Source: JBBRYW01 sp038237235 (GTDB taxonomy: Bacteria; Actinomycetota; Thermoleophilia; Gaiellales; Gaiellaceae). From it: a stretch of DNA of 64,000 nucleotides. Numbering within the stretch: the first letter of the stretch is position 1; each line of letters opens with the position of its first letter. Location of the stretch: the NCBI GenBank assembly GCA_038237235.1, contig JBBRYW010000001.1, positions 1-64,000 of the forward strand. The letters are read 5' to 3'. The notes under the pieces are model-generated. The model was not told the origin of the DNA. It did no database searches and saw nothing but the letters and a program-made list of their open reading frames with translations. Shown in pieces: positions 1 through 7,255 of the stretch. A program made the translations under genes and the position numbers.

Positions 1-1101
1 CGGAACCCGTGGCCCTGGCTCCTCGCACTGCTCGTGCTGGTTCTCGGCGGGCTTGCGGCGGCCTACTTTCTGACGCGGGGTGGCGGCGACAAGAAGACGG
101 TGCCGTCCGTCGCCGGCACCCAGCAGGCTGACGCGCTCGGCCGCCTGGGAGCCGCCGGTTTCAAACCGCACGTCAGGCTCGAGTTCAGCTCGAAGGCAAA
201 GGGCATCGTCACGCGGACTCAGCCGCGTGGGGGCGTGCGCGCGAAGAAGGAATCGGTCGTCCTCGTCTTCGTCTCCAAGGGGTCGGCAAGCGTGAACGTG
301 CCCAACCTCCGCGGCCTGACCGAGGGTCAGGCCGCGAGCAAGCTGACGGCGGCTGGGCTGCAGGCGAACGTCTTCCGCGTGCCGTCGACCCAGCCCGAGG
401 GTCAGGTGATCGCCCAGCAGCCAGCGCCCGACCAGCGGGTTCAGAAGGGCGCGCAGGTGCGTATCAACGTCTCGCGCGGGGTCACGCAGACCTCCACCAC
501 GACGGTCGTGACTCCGACGACCGCGACGGTGACCACGCCGACGAGCACCACGCCCACGACCACGACGCCCACCACTACGACGCAGACCACGGGCGGTACC
601 TCGACCCCCACGGGCGCGACGACGACGGGCACCACCGCGGCGCGCCCCGTCCGCAAGAAGGTCAGCGTTCCCGACGTGGGCAGTCTGGCCCAGCAGGAGG
701 CGGCGGCGCAGCTAGACAAGGCGGGCCTGCTGGCCGACTCGTACCCGGTGGCTTCCGACCAGCCTGGGGGAACGGTCGTTGCTCAGACGCCGACGTCGGG
801 TCAGACTCTGACGTCCGGCTCCGTCGTCCGGTTGAACGTCTCGATCGGCACGGGGGCACGGCCGCAGGTCGCGATTCCCGACGTCACAGGCGGCGACGAG
901 CGCGGCGCGCGTAGCCGGCTGCGGGGCGTCGGCTTCACGGTGCGGGCGATCTACCGGACCGTGACCGCCAAGGATCAGGTCGGAAAGGTCATCCTGCAGA
1001 AGCCGGACGCCGGTGCCAGCGCGCGCGTGCGGTTTCAGATCACCATCTACGTCGGTCGCCTCGCCGGCAGCACGACGACCGGCACGACCACGACGCCCTG
1101 A
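1..1101 (+). CDS. PASTA-domain membrane protein, 5' end outside the window
   Basis: The reading frame is open from the first base, so the gene begins upstream. The visible part opens with a transmembrane helix (about 25 residues, rich in Leu/Val/Ala), followed by two PASTA repeats (about residues 20-145 counted from the ATG/GTG at 34), a Thr/Pro-rich linker of about 60 residues, two more PASTA repeats and a short Thr-rich tail. PASTA domains bind peptidoglycan muropeptides, and the repeats would lie outside the cell. The missing N-terminus could be a Ser/Thr kinase (PknB type) or a short cytoplasmic segment; this window cannot decide. The SCO1-like gene follows 18 nt downstream. Confidence 0.85.
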   Translation, partial: RNPWPWLLALLVLVLGGLAAAYFLTRGGGDKKTVPSVAGTQQADALGRLGAAGFKPHVRLEFSSKAKGIVTRTQPRGGVRAKKESVVLVFVSKGSASVNVPNLRGLTEGQAASKLTAAGLQANVFRVPSTQPEGQVIAQQPAPDQRVQKGAQVRINVSRGVTQTSTTTVVTPTTATVTTPTSTTPTTTTPTTTTQTTGGTSTPTGATTTGTTAARPVRKKVSVPDVGSLAQQEAAAQLDKAGLLADSYPVASDQPGGTVVAQTPTSGQTLTSGSVVRLNVSIGTGARPQVAIPDVTGGDERGARSRLRGVGFTVRAIYRTVTAKDQVGKVILQKPDAGASARVRFQITIYVGRLAGSTTTGTTTTP

Positions 1102-1119
1102 CCGGGCGCCTCGGGCAGA

Positions 1120-1719
1120 GTGATCCCGCTCCGGTATCCGCTCGCCCTTCTGGGGATCGCCGTCGCGCTCGCGATCCCGCTCGCGATCCTGCTCGGGGGC
1201 GAGGGCGCGTCAGGCAGTGCCTTTCGCGGCAGCGTCCCGCCCGCTGGCATCAAGGCGCCCGCTTTCGCGCTCCGCGATCAACGGGGAAGGCGCGTGACCG
1301 ATGCCGACCTGCGCGGCAGGGCCGCCGTGATCAGCTTTCTCGACACGCGCTGCCGCGAGCAGTGCCCGATTATCGCGGCGCAGATCGGTCGCGGTCTCGC
1401 GCTCCTGCCCGAGAGCGAGCGCCGCGACGTCGTCGCGCTTGCGATCACGGTCGACCCGAAGCACGACTCGAGAAGGGCGGCGCTCGCGTTCCTCCGCCGC
1501 CGGGGGGTCGAGCGCTCGCTTCGATTCCTGATCGGCTCACTCGCTCAGCTCGAGCCGGTCTGGCGGGCGTTCAGCGTCATGCCGGTGGCCGGGGACGCCG
1601 ACATCCACTCGGCGCCGGTTCGGATCTTCGATCGCAAAGGCGAGTGGGTGTCGACGCTCAGCGCCGGGGTAGACCTGACGCCGGCCAATCTCGCGCACGA
1701 CCTGCACGAGGCGCTGTAG
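1120..1719 (+). CDS. SCO1/SenC-like thioredoxin-fold protein
   Basis: A 199-residue protein with an N-terminal membrane anchor (about residues 7-27) and an exported thioredoxin-like domain. The SCO copper-ligand pattern is present: CREQC (Cys78 and Cys82, CxxxC) and a later His (about 163, in DIHSAP). SCO1/SenC proteins deliver copper to, or reduce, the CuA site of cytochrome c oxidase. No oxidase gene is near, so a general thiol-redox role is possible. The GTG start at 1120 lies 18 nt after the PASTA gene stop, so the two may be co-transcribed. Confidence 0.82.
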   Translation: MIPLRYPLALLGIAVALAIPLAILLGGEGASGSAFRGSVPPAGIKAPAFALRDQRGRRVTDADLRGRAAVISFLDTRCREQCPIIAAQIGRGLALLPESERRDVVALAITVDPKHDSRRAALAFLRRRGVERSLRFLIGSLAQLEPVWRAFSVMPVAGDADIHSAPVRIFDRKGEWVSTLSAGVDLTPANLAHDLHEAL

Positions 1720-2230
1720 CGGCAAGACGGCTGGCGGAGACTCAGTGCGCGCGTCGCCACGGCAGCCGGGGCGAGACCGTCGTGCTTCGGTACTTCGATC
1801 GCGGCCGGCCCAGCGGCGGGCTTCCGACTCGCGCCGTCTCGACCGGCGACCCTCTGCCCTCTGGCTTGCCCCTGGGACGAGCGTCAAATGGCCCGGCCTC
1901 GCGGTAAGCCCGTTCGCGAGGCTCCGCTCGAGGCGCGCTTCGCGCGTCCGGGGGGTCCGATCGACGGCCGCTGGCGAGGCGACGGCGCGTTGATCCTTAC
2001 GTGAACGAGGATCCGTGGCGGCCGATACCGCTTCGGGTTCGATACCGAAGATCACCACCTTTTCGGACACCGGGTCGGGGACAAGAGCCCGCTTGTCGTT
2101 CGAGAACAGGTAAGCCGAACGGTGGCCTGCCGCCGAACCAGCGGCCTCCTTCGCGCTGCCCGAGCAAGGCCACTCGCGCCAGGACCCGAGTCACGGATAC
2201 ACGGCGCGTACCCGCGGTTGTTGGCTGGCT
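1720..2230. other. 511-bp stretch without a supportable gene
   Basis: No frame on either strand shows a recognisable domain, a plausible start with ribosome binding site, or similarity to a neighbour. It lies between the SCO1-like gene and the 3' end of the minus-strand LanC-like gene. I see no clear terminator and no repeat. It may be decayed sequence. Confidence 0.5.
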
Positions 2231-3433
2231 CTACATGACGTCGATGATCGGGTATCGCGCGTCGAGGTCGAGGTCGAGGTCGAGGTCGAGGTCGAGGCAG
2301 GCGGCGGCGAACAGTGCGGTGCCGACGTCTCCAGTGAAGAGTGAGTAGCGGCGCCGGCCGTTCGCGGTGGCGATCCGCTCCGCCTGAGCGAGGGCGTGGA
2401 CGGCGAAGCGGCGGGCGCTTTCGAGCCAGCGCTCGTCGCCGGTGCGTGCGAACGCTTTGAGGAGTGCGAACCCGTTGCCCGATGTGCCGTGGCAGAGGCC
2501 GTGGCCTTTCTCGTCGCCGTGGGCGCCCGCGTGCCAGATGAGCTCGGCGCCGGCGACCAGGAGGTCCTCGTCGAGGTAGCCCCAGGCGCCGGCGAGGACA
2601 CCCGGGGCGCCGGTGCACCATTGGAGACAGATCCGACCATCTCGCGGGCGCGCGAGCTGCGGTCGCGGTGAGCCGGGCCAGTTGGCGAGTCCACCCTCGC
2701 GGAACGCATGCCGGGAGAGAACGGCTGCGGTCTCGCTCGCGAGTGCATCGTCCGGCTCGAATCGGAGCAGGGCGAGTGTGTTTCCAGCAGCGCCGTGCAG
2801 CGTGCCGAGGCCGCGGTAGTCGTCTTCCTGCCGCCATAGCCCGTCGTCGCCCCGGCGGGCACGTAGGGCTGTGGCGGTCTCGCGCGCCGCTTCCCCCCAG
2901 CGCGGCTCTCGCGTCCATTCGCCCATCGCGAGTGCGGTGAGTAGCGTCCCGGGCGCTCCCCAACTGAGGTCATCCGTCGGGTTGGCGACGTTCGCGTGGA
3001 CGAGCGCGTGCAGATCGTCCGCGAGCTTCGGGTCGGAGGTGAGCCGGAAGGCGATGAGCAGCGGTCCGGTCTCGCCGCAGAGAAGCGATGCCGGGTGGTA
3101 ATGCTCATCCGCCGTGAAATCAGGAGCCGCCCGCTTGAGCTCGAGCGTATGCAACGCGGCGGCCGGGAGGTCGAGCGACGTTTCGGCGTGGCCACGCCGC
3201 CGCAGCGCGTCGAGCGCCCAGATCACGCCGGCTGCACCGACGTAAAGGCTCTTCAGCGGCAGCGGCTCCTCCCACCCGTCCCATTCCTCCGCCGGCCAGA
3301 GCGCATCGAGATCAAACGCCGCATCGGCGTCGGAGACGATCGCGGCGATCGCATCCTCGACACGCTCCGGAACCCACGGATCGTCGATCAGAGGCTCGAA
3401 CTGCGCCGGCTCGTAGAGCACTACTGTGACCAT
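2231..3433 (-). CDS. LanC-like cyclase-fold protein (orphan)
   Basis: A 400-residue protein with the alpha/alpha-barrel repeat pattern of LanC/LANCL proteins: Gly-rich turns such as GAAGVIWAL near residue 68, GAPGTLL and GAAGNTLALL, then the zinc-ligand motifs QWCTGAPG and CHGTSGNG. LanC enzymes cyclise lanthipeptides by adding Cys to dehydroamino acids. No precursor peptide, LanB or LanM gene is nearby, so a stand-alone LANCL-like role is as likely. The start has a strong AGGAGG ribosome binding site (minus strand, just upstream of 3433). The C-terminus carries six Leu-Asp repeats encoded by a DNA hexamer repeat. Confidence 0.82.
   Translation of the reverse strand: MVTVVLYEPAQFEPLIDDPWVPERVEDAIAAIVSDADAAFDLDALWPAEEWDGWEEPLPLKSLYVGAAGVIWALDALRRRGHAETSLDLPAAALHTLELKRAAPDFTADEHYHPASLLCGETGPLLIAFRLTSDPKLADDLHALVHANVANPTDDLSWGAPGTLLTALAMGEWTREPRWGEAARETATALRARRGDDGLWRQEDDYRGLGTLHGAAGNTLALLRFEPDDALASETAAVLSRHAFREGGLANWPGSPRPQLARPRDGRICLQWCTGAPGVLAGAWGYLDEDLLVAGAELIWHAGAHGDEKGHGLCHGTSGNGFALLKAFARTGDERWLESARRFAVHALAQAERIATANGRRRYSLFTGDVGTALFAAACLDLDLDLDLDLDARYPIIDVM
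2261..2296 (+). repeat. Hexanucleotide tandem repeat, six GTCGAG units
   Basis: Six perfect copies of GTCGAG lie in frame near the 3' end of the LanC-like gene, where the minus strand encodes (Leu-Asp)6. As an in-frame 6-bp repeat it can change copy number by slippage without breaking the protein. Confidence 0.95.
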
Positions 3434-3643
3434 CGTTTCCTCCTAGTCGATCCAGCTGTCAGCTGCCGACGCAGATCAGCCTCGGCGGCAAGATTCCTCG
3501 ACACGCCCTGTGCGCGAGGACGTAAAGATCGGATCAACTAGGCCGGGAACGCCACGACCGCGAGTCTAACGAGCAAACCCCAGCCTTCGCGTAGCCGCTC
3601 AGCGGGTGGCCTCTCGCCAGACCCGCGCTACACGAGAGCTAGC

Positions 3644-3710
3644 GGCGGAGCCACGACGACGTGGTTTGCGCAAGGCAAGACACTTGCCTTGCGCAATGTC
3701 TGGCTCCGCC
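3644..3710. repeat. Nested 67-bp palindrome between vapC and the LanC-like gene
   Basis: Outer arms GGCGGAGCCA (3644-3653) and TGGCTCCGCC (3701-3710) are perfect inverted repeats. Inside them, TTGCGCAAGGCAAG (3666-3679) and its exact complement (3683-3696) form a 14-bp stem with a 3-nt loop. The element sits in the 320-bp gap 3434-3753, in which I see no gene. There is no flanking T-tract, so a classical Rho-independent terminator is not supported. A bidirectional transcription barrier or a small palindromic mobile repeat are alternatives. Confidence 0.9.
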
Positions 3711-3753
3711 CACTGAACTTGGGGCAAGGAGAACCGCTCGGCCTCCGGCGCCC

Positions 3754-4125
3754 TCAGTACGGAGCTTGCAGACCTTCGAACATCGGGAAGTGCCGGACGT
3801 TGCCCGTCGCGAGCTCGGCGTCGACCTGTTCCGCGGTTGCTGCGATCACGAGGTCCGCAAGGCTGATACCGGGTCGGTGGCGATCCCAACGGCGCCCGAG
3901 CTCACCGGCGCGACGTGCGATTGGCTCGTCGAGCGGAATCCAGTGCAGAGTCCGAAAGAGTTGCTCCGCGCTCGCACGCTCGCCGCTTCGGAGGCCACGC
4001 GCGACCTCAATTCGCGTGACCTCGCTGCAGATCGGAACATCACTCACACCGCGTGCGTAGCCGAGAGCGGCCGCGTCGCCACGAAGGACGTCGATCAGAA
4101 TCGAGGTGTCGAAGACGACGCTCAC
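3754..4125 (-). CDS. vapC: PIN-domain toxin of a VapBC-type module
   Basis: A 123-residue PIN-domain ribonuclease. Acidic residues match the family: Asp6 in VVFDTSILID, Glu in SEVTRIEVARGL, and Asp in SLADLVIAATA. VapC toxins cleave tRNA or rRNA when freed from their antitoxin. The start ATG overlaps the stop of the upstream antitoxin by 4 nt, the usual VapB-VapC order. Length and motif order are intact, so the toxin looks functional. Confidence 0.9.
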   Translation of the reverse strand: MSVVFDTSILIDVLRGDAAALGYARGVSDVPICSEVTRIEVARGLRSGERASAEQLFRTLHWIPLDEPIARRAGELGRRWDRHRPGISLADLVIAATAEQVDAELATGNVRHFPMFEGLQAPY

Positions 4126-4403
4126 GCTCTGCGACGCCGCTCGATCTCCTCCTGCCGGCTCGCGTCGAGCGCGCGCAGCCGCTCGACGTAGAGCGACCCT
4201 TGCGGAAGATCCGGCGCCGCCCCGGCGACAGCATCGACAGCAGCCCTGAATCTCGCCAGCCGGAGCTCGTCGTCGGCGCCGTTGTCCAGGTACTCGTCGA
4301 CGGCCCGGCGGATGAGCGCCGACTTGGTCAGCCCCTCGGCCGCCGCGCGTCGGGCAAGGTCGTCATCCTGCCTTTCATCCAGATAAATCTGCGTCCTCTT
4401 CAC
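4122..4403 (-). CDS. vapB: Ribbon-helix-helix antitoxin (VapB-type)
   Basis: A small protein beginning MKRTQIYLDE, a typical beta strand of a ribbon-helix-helix DNA-binding domain, followed by two helices (LARRAAAEGLTKSALIRRAV) and a charged C-terminal tail that would wrap the toxin. I chose the GTG at 4403 because it gives the canonical family start. Another GTG at 4424 would add seven atypical residues and would place the operator and the -10 inside the gene. The stop overlaps the vapC start. Confidence 0.85.
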   Translation of the reverse strand: MKRTQIYLDERQDDDLARRAAAEGLTKSALIRRAVDEYLDNGADDELRLARFRAAVDAVAGAAPDLPQGSLYVERLRALDASRQEEIERRRRA

Positions 4404-4406
4404 GAT

Positions 4407-4419
4407 GTACGAATCATAC
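4407..4419 (-). promoter_or_regulatory. vapBC operator palindrome overlapping a -10 element
   Basis: The minus strand reads GTATGATTCGTAC, an almost perfect 13-bp palindrome (one mismatched pair). It contains TATGAT, a good -10 hexamer 9 nt before the vapB GTG, implying a leaderless transcript. This is where a ribbon-helix-helix antitoxin would be expected to autoregulate. The placement is seen; the function is inferred. Confidence 0.6.
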
Positions 4420-4463
4420 ACCACTCGGTCGGATCAGCTCAGGCGGAGAGCTGGGGAAAGCGG

Positions 4464-5471
4464 CTACTCGAGCAGCGACGCGAACCGGCTTCGGACCGTG
4501 ACGCATTTCGTCAGTCCGTCGTAGGCCTTCACCGTGTCTTCGCTGTGGCGATGCGGTGATCGAAGCACGCTGGTGAAGGCGGCGAGGTCGGCGAGGTCCC
4601 ACGTGAGACGGAAGAAGTTCATTGCAACTTGATCGAGCTGGTGGCCTGTCGCATCACCGTAGATCGTCGCTTCGTGTGCGGTGTCGCCCACGAGCATCCA
4701 GAGATCTCGCTCGGGAGGAGCCAGCGCCACCGTGTCCCAGTCGACGAGCAGGAGGCTCTCGCCGGTCCGCATCACGTTGCCGGCGTGCGGCTCTCCATGG
4801 GTGATGACCCAGTTGGTGCTGCGCCTCGCTACATCGGCAGAGAGGCGGTCGGCCAAGGCGAGCAGTTCGGCCACGTCGGACGCGTGCTTGGCGAGCGCTT
4901 GCCGTGCCGGTTCGGAGAACGGCCCACCCAACCACGGCTGGCTCAGCTCTTGAAGTCCTGCTTCGAGCTGACGGCGGCCGGGCAGATCGAGATTGATCCT
5001 TCGTGCGACGGAACTGACCGCGGGTGTTGGCTCATGGAGCGCGGCGAGCATGGTGACGACTTCGGCGCGCTCGTCGGCCGTGTCGTAGTGGCCATACCGG
5101 CCAGCTTGCCCATCGACGAACGGAAACAGAGCGATACTGTGGCGCGACCCGACCCGCCGCACGGTCTCGCTCCGGCTCGCGGGGATCGGTGCGATAACGA
5201 AGCCGAGGCCGCCGTCGCGGAGGGCAACAGCAGTGTCGAACGCGCGCCTCAGGCCGTCGACCACCGACTCCCGCCCGTCCCCGAGCCAAGGCTTCTGATC
5301 GAGGTCGTCGACGGTGACGAAGCCGCGCGTCCCCTCGGCGTCGGTTACCACCCAGTGGTAGCTGCCGAAGCCGACATCCGCGTACTCGGCAATCTCGACC
5401 TCGAAGTCCCAGCCTTCCGCCAGGGAGCGGATCAGCGCGCTGACCTCGAGTTCCTCGGGCACGGCTTTCAT
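4464..5471 (-). CDS. Aminoglycoside/hydroxyurea-type phosphotransferase family protein
   Basis: A 335-residue kinase-fold protein. The catalytic loop reads ITHGEPHAGNVM, matching the HGDxHxxN pattern of APH-family enzymes with Glu in place of the catalytic-loop Asp. The metal-binding segment LLVDWDTV follows. Substrate is unknown: APH-fold kinases act on aminoglycosides, choline, homoserine and others. The Glu for Asp change is shared by some spectinomycin/macrolide-type subfamilies but needs a tree to judge. It sits 17 nt downstream of the NUDIX gene on the same strand. Confidence 0.78.
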   Translation of the reverse strand: MKAVPEELEVSALIRSLAEGWDFEVEIAEYADVGFGSYHWVVTDAEGTRGFVTVDDLDQKPWLGDGRESVVDGLRRAFDTAVALRDGGLGFVIAPIPASRSETVRRVGSRHSIALFPFVDGQAGRYGHYDTADERAEVVTMLAALHEPTPAVSSVARRINLDLPGRRQLEAGLQELSQPWLGGPFSEPARQALAKHASDVAELLALADRLSADVARRSTNWVITHGEPHAGNVMRTGESLLLVDWDTVALAPPERDLWMLVGDTAHEATIYGDATGHQLDQVAMNFFRLTWDLADLAAFTSVLRSPHRHSEDTVKAYDGLTKCVTVRSRFASLLE

Positions 5472-5488
5472 CTGCTAGCCGAGATCAG

Positions 5489-5956
5489 TCAAGGAACGGG
5501 GGGGGTCTGCTCGCTCAGGTAACGAGCGATAATCGGCCGGTGGACGGCGACCAGTTCGTCCATCGGAAGATCATGTCTCGGGAAGAACCGTAGCTCCAGC
5601 GATTCGCTGCTGAGGGACATCGTCGAGAGGTCTTCGACCTCGACCCGATACGCCAGCGTCACGAGCTGAACGATGTTCCCGTCCGGATACTCGACGACTC
5701 GCGAGGGATCAGAGAACGTGCCGAAGAACGAATAGTCGGCCATCACCAGAGCGGCCTCTTCCCACACTTCGCGGCGCAGGGCATTCTCGAGCGTCTCATC
5801 CTGGTCGACCCCGCCGCCGATCAGACTCCACACCGGTGCGTCGGACCGTCGCTCGAACAGCAGCTCTCCGCCGCGCTCGATCAGCGCGAGAACGCCTACC
5901 CGCCGCGGACGATTCGGGCGCGGCGCGTCGCCATCGTCATAGAAGAACGACGACAC
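5489..5956 (-). CDS. NUDIX hydrolase
   Basis: A 155-residue protein with a complete NUDIX box: GGGVDQDETLENALRREVWEEAAL, matching Gx5Ex7REUxEExGU apart from the last Gly. The box coordinates Mg2+ to hydrolyse nucleoside diphosphates linked to another group. GTG start at 5956; the minus strand has TAGGCT at 5968-5963, six nt upstream, so the transcript is probably leaderless. Confidence 0.88.
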   Translation of the reverse strand: MSSFFYDDGDAPRPNRPRRVGVLALIERGGELLFERRSDAPVWSLIGGGVDQDETLENALRREVWEEAALVMADYSFFGTFSDPSRVVEYPDGNIVQLVTLAYRVEVEDLSTMSLSSESLELRFFPRHDLPMDELVAVHRPIIARYLSEQTPPVP

Positions 5957-5962
5957 GCGGCG

Positions 5963-5968
5963 AGCCTA
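5963..5968 (-). promoter_or_regulatory. -10 element of the NUDIX-phosphotransferase unit
   Basis: The minus strand reads TAGGCT six nt before the GTG of the NUDIX gene. No Shine-Dalgarno sequence fits between, which suggests a leaderless mRNA. No convincing -35 hexamer was found. Confidence 0.5.
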
Positions 5969-5998
5969 TCGCCCCTCTTGGTCGCTTGTGTCCTCGCG

Positions 5999-7195
5999 TC
6001 AGCGATCCGGCGTGATCGGATCTGGAGCCGGCCCCGTATAGCGAGCGCGGGGGCGAATCAGCCTTCCCTCTGACGCGGCTTCGAGGGCATGCGCGACCCA
6101 ACCGACGGAGCGGCCGAGCGCGAACAGCGCGAAGCCTGCGCCCTCGGGAAGGTCCGCACTGCGGGCCAGGGCCGCGAGCGCCAGCTCAACGCTCGGATAG
6201 ACGCCGAGCTCTTCGCGGCCAAACGCGATCACTTGCGAGGCGGGATCTTCGCTTCCCAGCCTGATCCGGGCGAGGAGCTCGTCTGCCCGCGGGTCGCCGT
6301 GGCGATACGGCGAAGACGCAGCCTGCCCGAAGCCGGGCAGCCAGCCGCTTCTCGACAAGGTCTGGCGGCAAGCTCGCCAGGCGCCGGTGCGGTCGGCCTC
6401 GCGAAGCAGCTCCTCGACGCCCTCGCTCGCAGCACCACCGTGGCGGCGGCCCTCGAGCGCGCAGAGAGCGGCCAGCAGGACGTTGGAGAGCGGGGCGTCG
6501 GTCGAGGCGACGCAACGGGCGGTGAAAGAGCTGGCATTGAGCTCGTGATCGGCGCAGAGAATCAGCGCGGCGTTGAGGTCAGCGCTACAGGTGCGCCAGC
6601 CTCGTCCGAGTCGCTCGGCAAGCGTGCCCGGGCCTATCGCCCCGGCCGCGTCGAAGAGCTTCCCGATCGTGCGGCCGGCGCTGCGCAAAACCGCCAGGCT
6701 GGGCTCGGACATCGTGATCGCAGCTTCCGACCGCCGTGCCACGAGGCAGGTGACGAATCGGTCGCCGAACGGATGGTCGCAGCTGCGCGCGCGTCGAGGA
6801 GATGCCGATCGCGGAAAGAGCTCATCCGCCTCGTCGGTCGTGCCGGTCCAGAGGAGCGAGGCAACTTCCTCGAGCGTGCTGGTCCGCGAGAGCTCACGGG
6901 CATCGCGGCCTCGATACCAGAGGTGCTCTGCGCCGATCAGCGTGAGAGCCGAGTCGAGTACGGGCAAGCCCCGGCTCAACGCTCCGTGCGCCGCCAGGCC
7001 CGGATCGCGGCGGCGCTCGCGACCGGCCTTCAGGTCGTCGAGCGCTGAGCGCGGGTACCGGTGCGCTCGGCTCGGTGACCGGGGCTGCGGCTCAGAGACG
7101 ACCAGTCCCCGGCTGACGTAGGCGTAGAGCGTTGCGCGTGTAACGCCGAGGTACCGAGCGGCTTCCTCGGCCGTGAGATGTGAGGCCTCAGGGAT
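5999..7195 (-). CDS. Citrate synthase family protein with N-terminal HTH domain
   Basis: The citrate-synthase-like domain (about residues 73-399) includes HELNASSFTARCVAS, with the active-site His, and the later GFGQAASSPYRHGDPRA loop. The frame stays open upstream of the internal TTG at 6979 and encodes an excisionase/MerR-like DNA-binding domain (LTAEEAARYLGVTRATLYAYV), an architecture known for some citrate synthase paralogues. No ATG, GTG or TTG exists for this longer frame: an in-frame TAG lies at 7207-7205. The first usable codon would be ATC at 7195, and the nearby ATG at 7199 is one nt out of frame. Either a rare start or a one-base assembly error is likely. It may be an enzyme-regulator. 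Confidence 0.75.
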   Translation of the reverse strand: MPEASHLTAEEAARYLGVTRATLYAYVSRGLVVSEPQPRSPSRAHRYPRSALDDLKAGRERRRDPGLAAHGALSRGLPVLDSALTLIGAEHLWYRGRDARELSRTSTLEEVASLLWTGTTDEADELFPRSASPRRARSCDHPFGDRFVTCLVARRSEAAITMSEPSLAVLRSAGRTIGKLFDAAGAIGPGTLAERLGRGWRTCSADLNAALILCADHELNASSFTARCVASTDAPLSNVLLAALCALEGRRHGGAASEGVEELLREADRTGAWRACRQTLSRSGWLPGFGQAASSPYRHGDPRADELLARIRLGSEDPASQVIAFGREELGVYPSVELALAALARSADLPEGAGFALFALGRSVGWVAHALEAASEGRLIRPRARYTGPAPDPITPDR

Positions 7196-7198
7196 ACA

Positions 7199-7221
7199 TT
7201 GATGCTAGCTATCAACGTTGA
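7199..7221. promoter_or_regulatory. Operator-like overlapping inverted repeats between the two citrate-synthase-type genes
   Basis: TTGAT (7199-7203) and ATCAA (7211-7215) are inverted 7 nt apart. They overlap a perfect 10-bp palindrome, TCAACGTTGA (7212-7221). The site lies between the divergent genes, directly beside the start of the HTH-citrate synthase, so autoregulation and shared control are plausible. For the plus-strand gene, TACGTT at 7242-7247 is a candidate -10 eight nt before its GTG. Confidence 0.55.
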
Positions 7222-7255
7222 CGAGTAAGGCCGGACATCGCTACGTTCTTTCCCC

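Noticed and set aside
490..640. Thr-codon-rich stretch in the PASTA gene as a DNA tandem repeat or regulatory element
   Set aside because: It is an irregular Thr/Pro linker between PASTA domains with no exact repeat unit.
1537..2070. Minus-strand ORF starting MSEKVVIFGIEPEAV
   Set aside because: Only the first 20 or so residues look protein-like; the rest is the antisense shadow of the SCO1-like gene and Arg-rich noise.
2001..2348. Plus-strand ORF opposite the 3' end of the LanC-like gene
   Set aside because: Its C-terminal Ser-Arg repeat is only the antisense reading of the GTCGAG hexamers, and no domain is recognisable.
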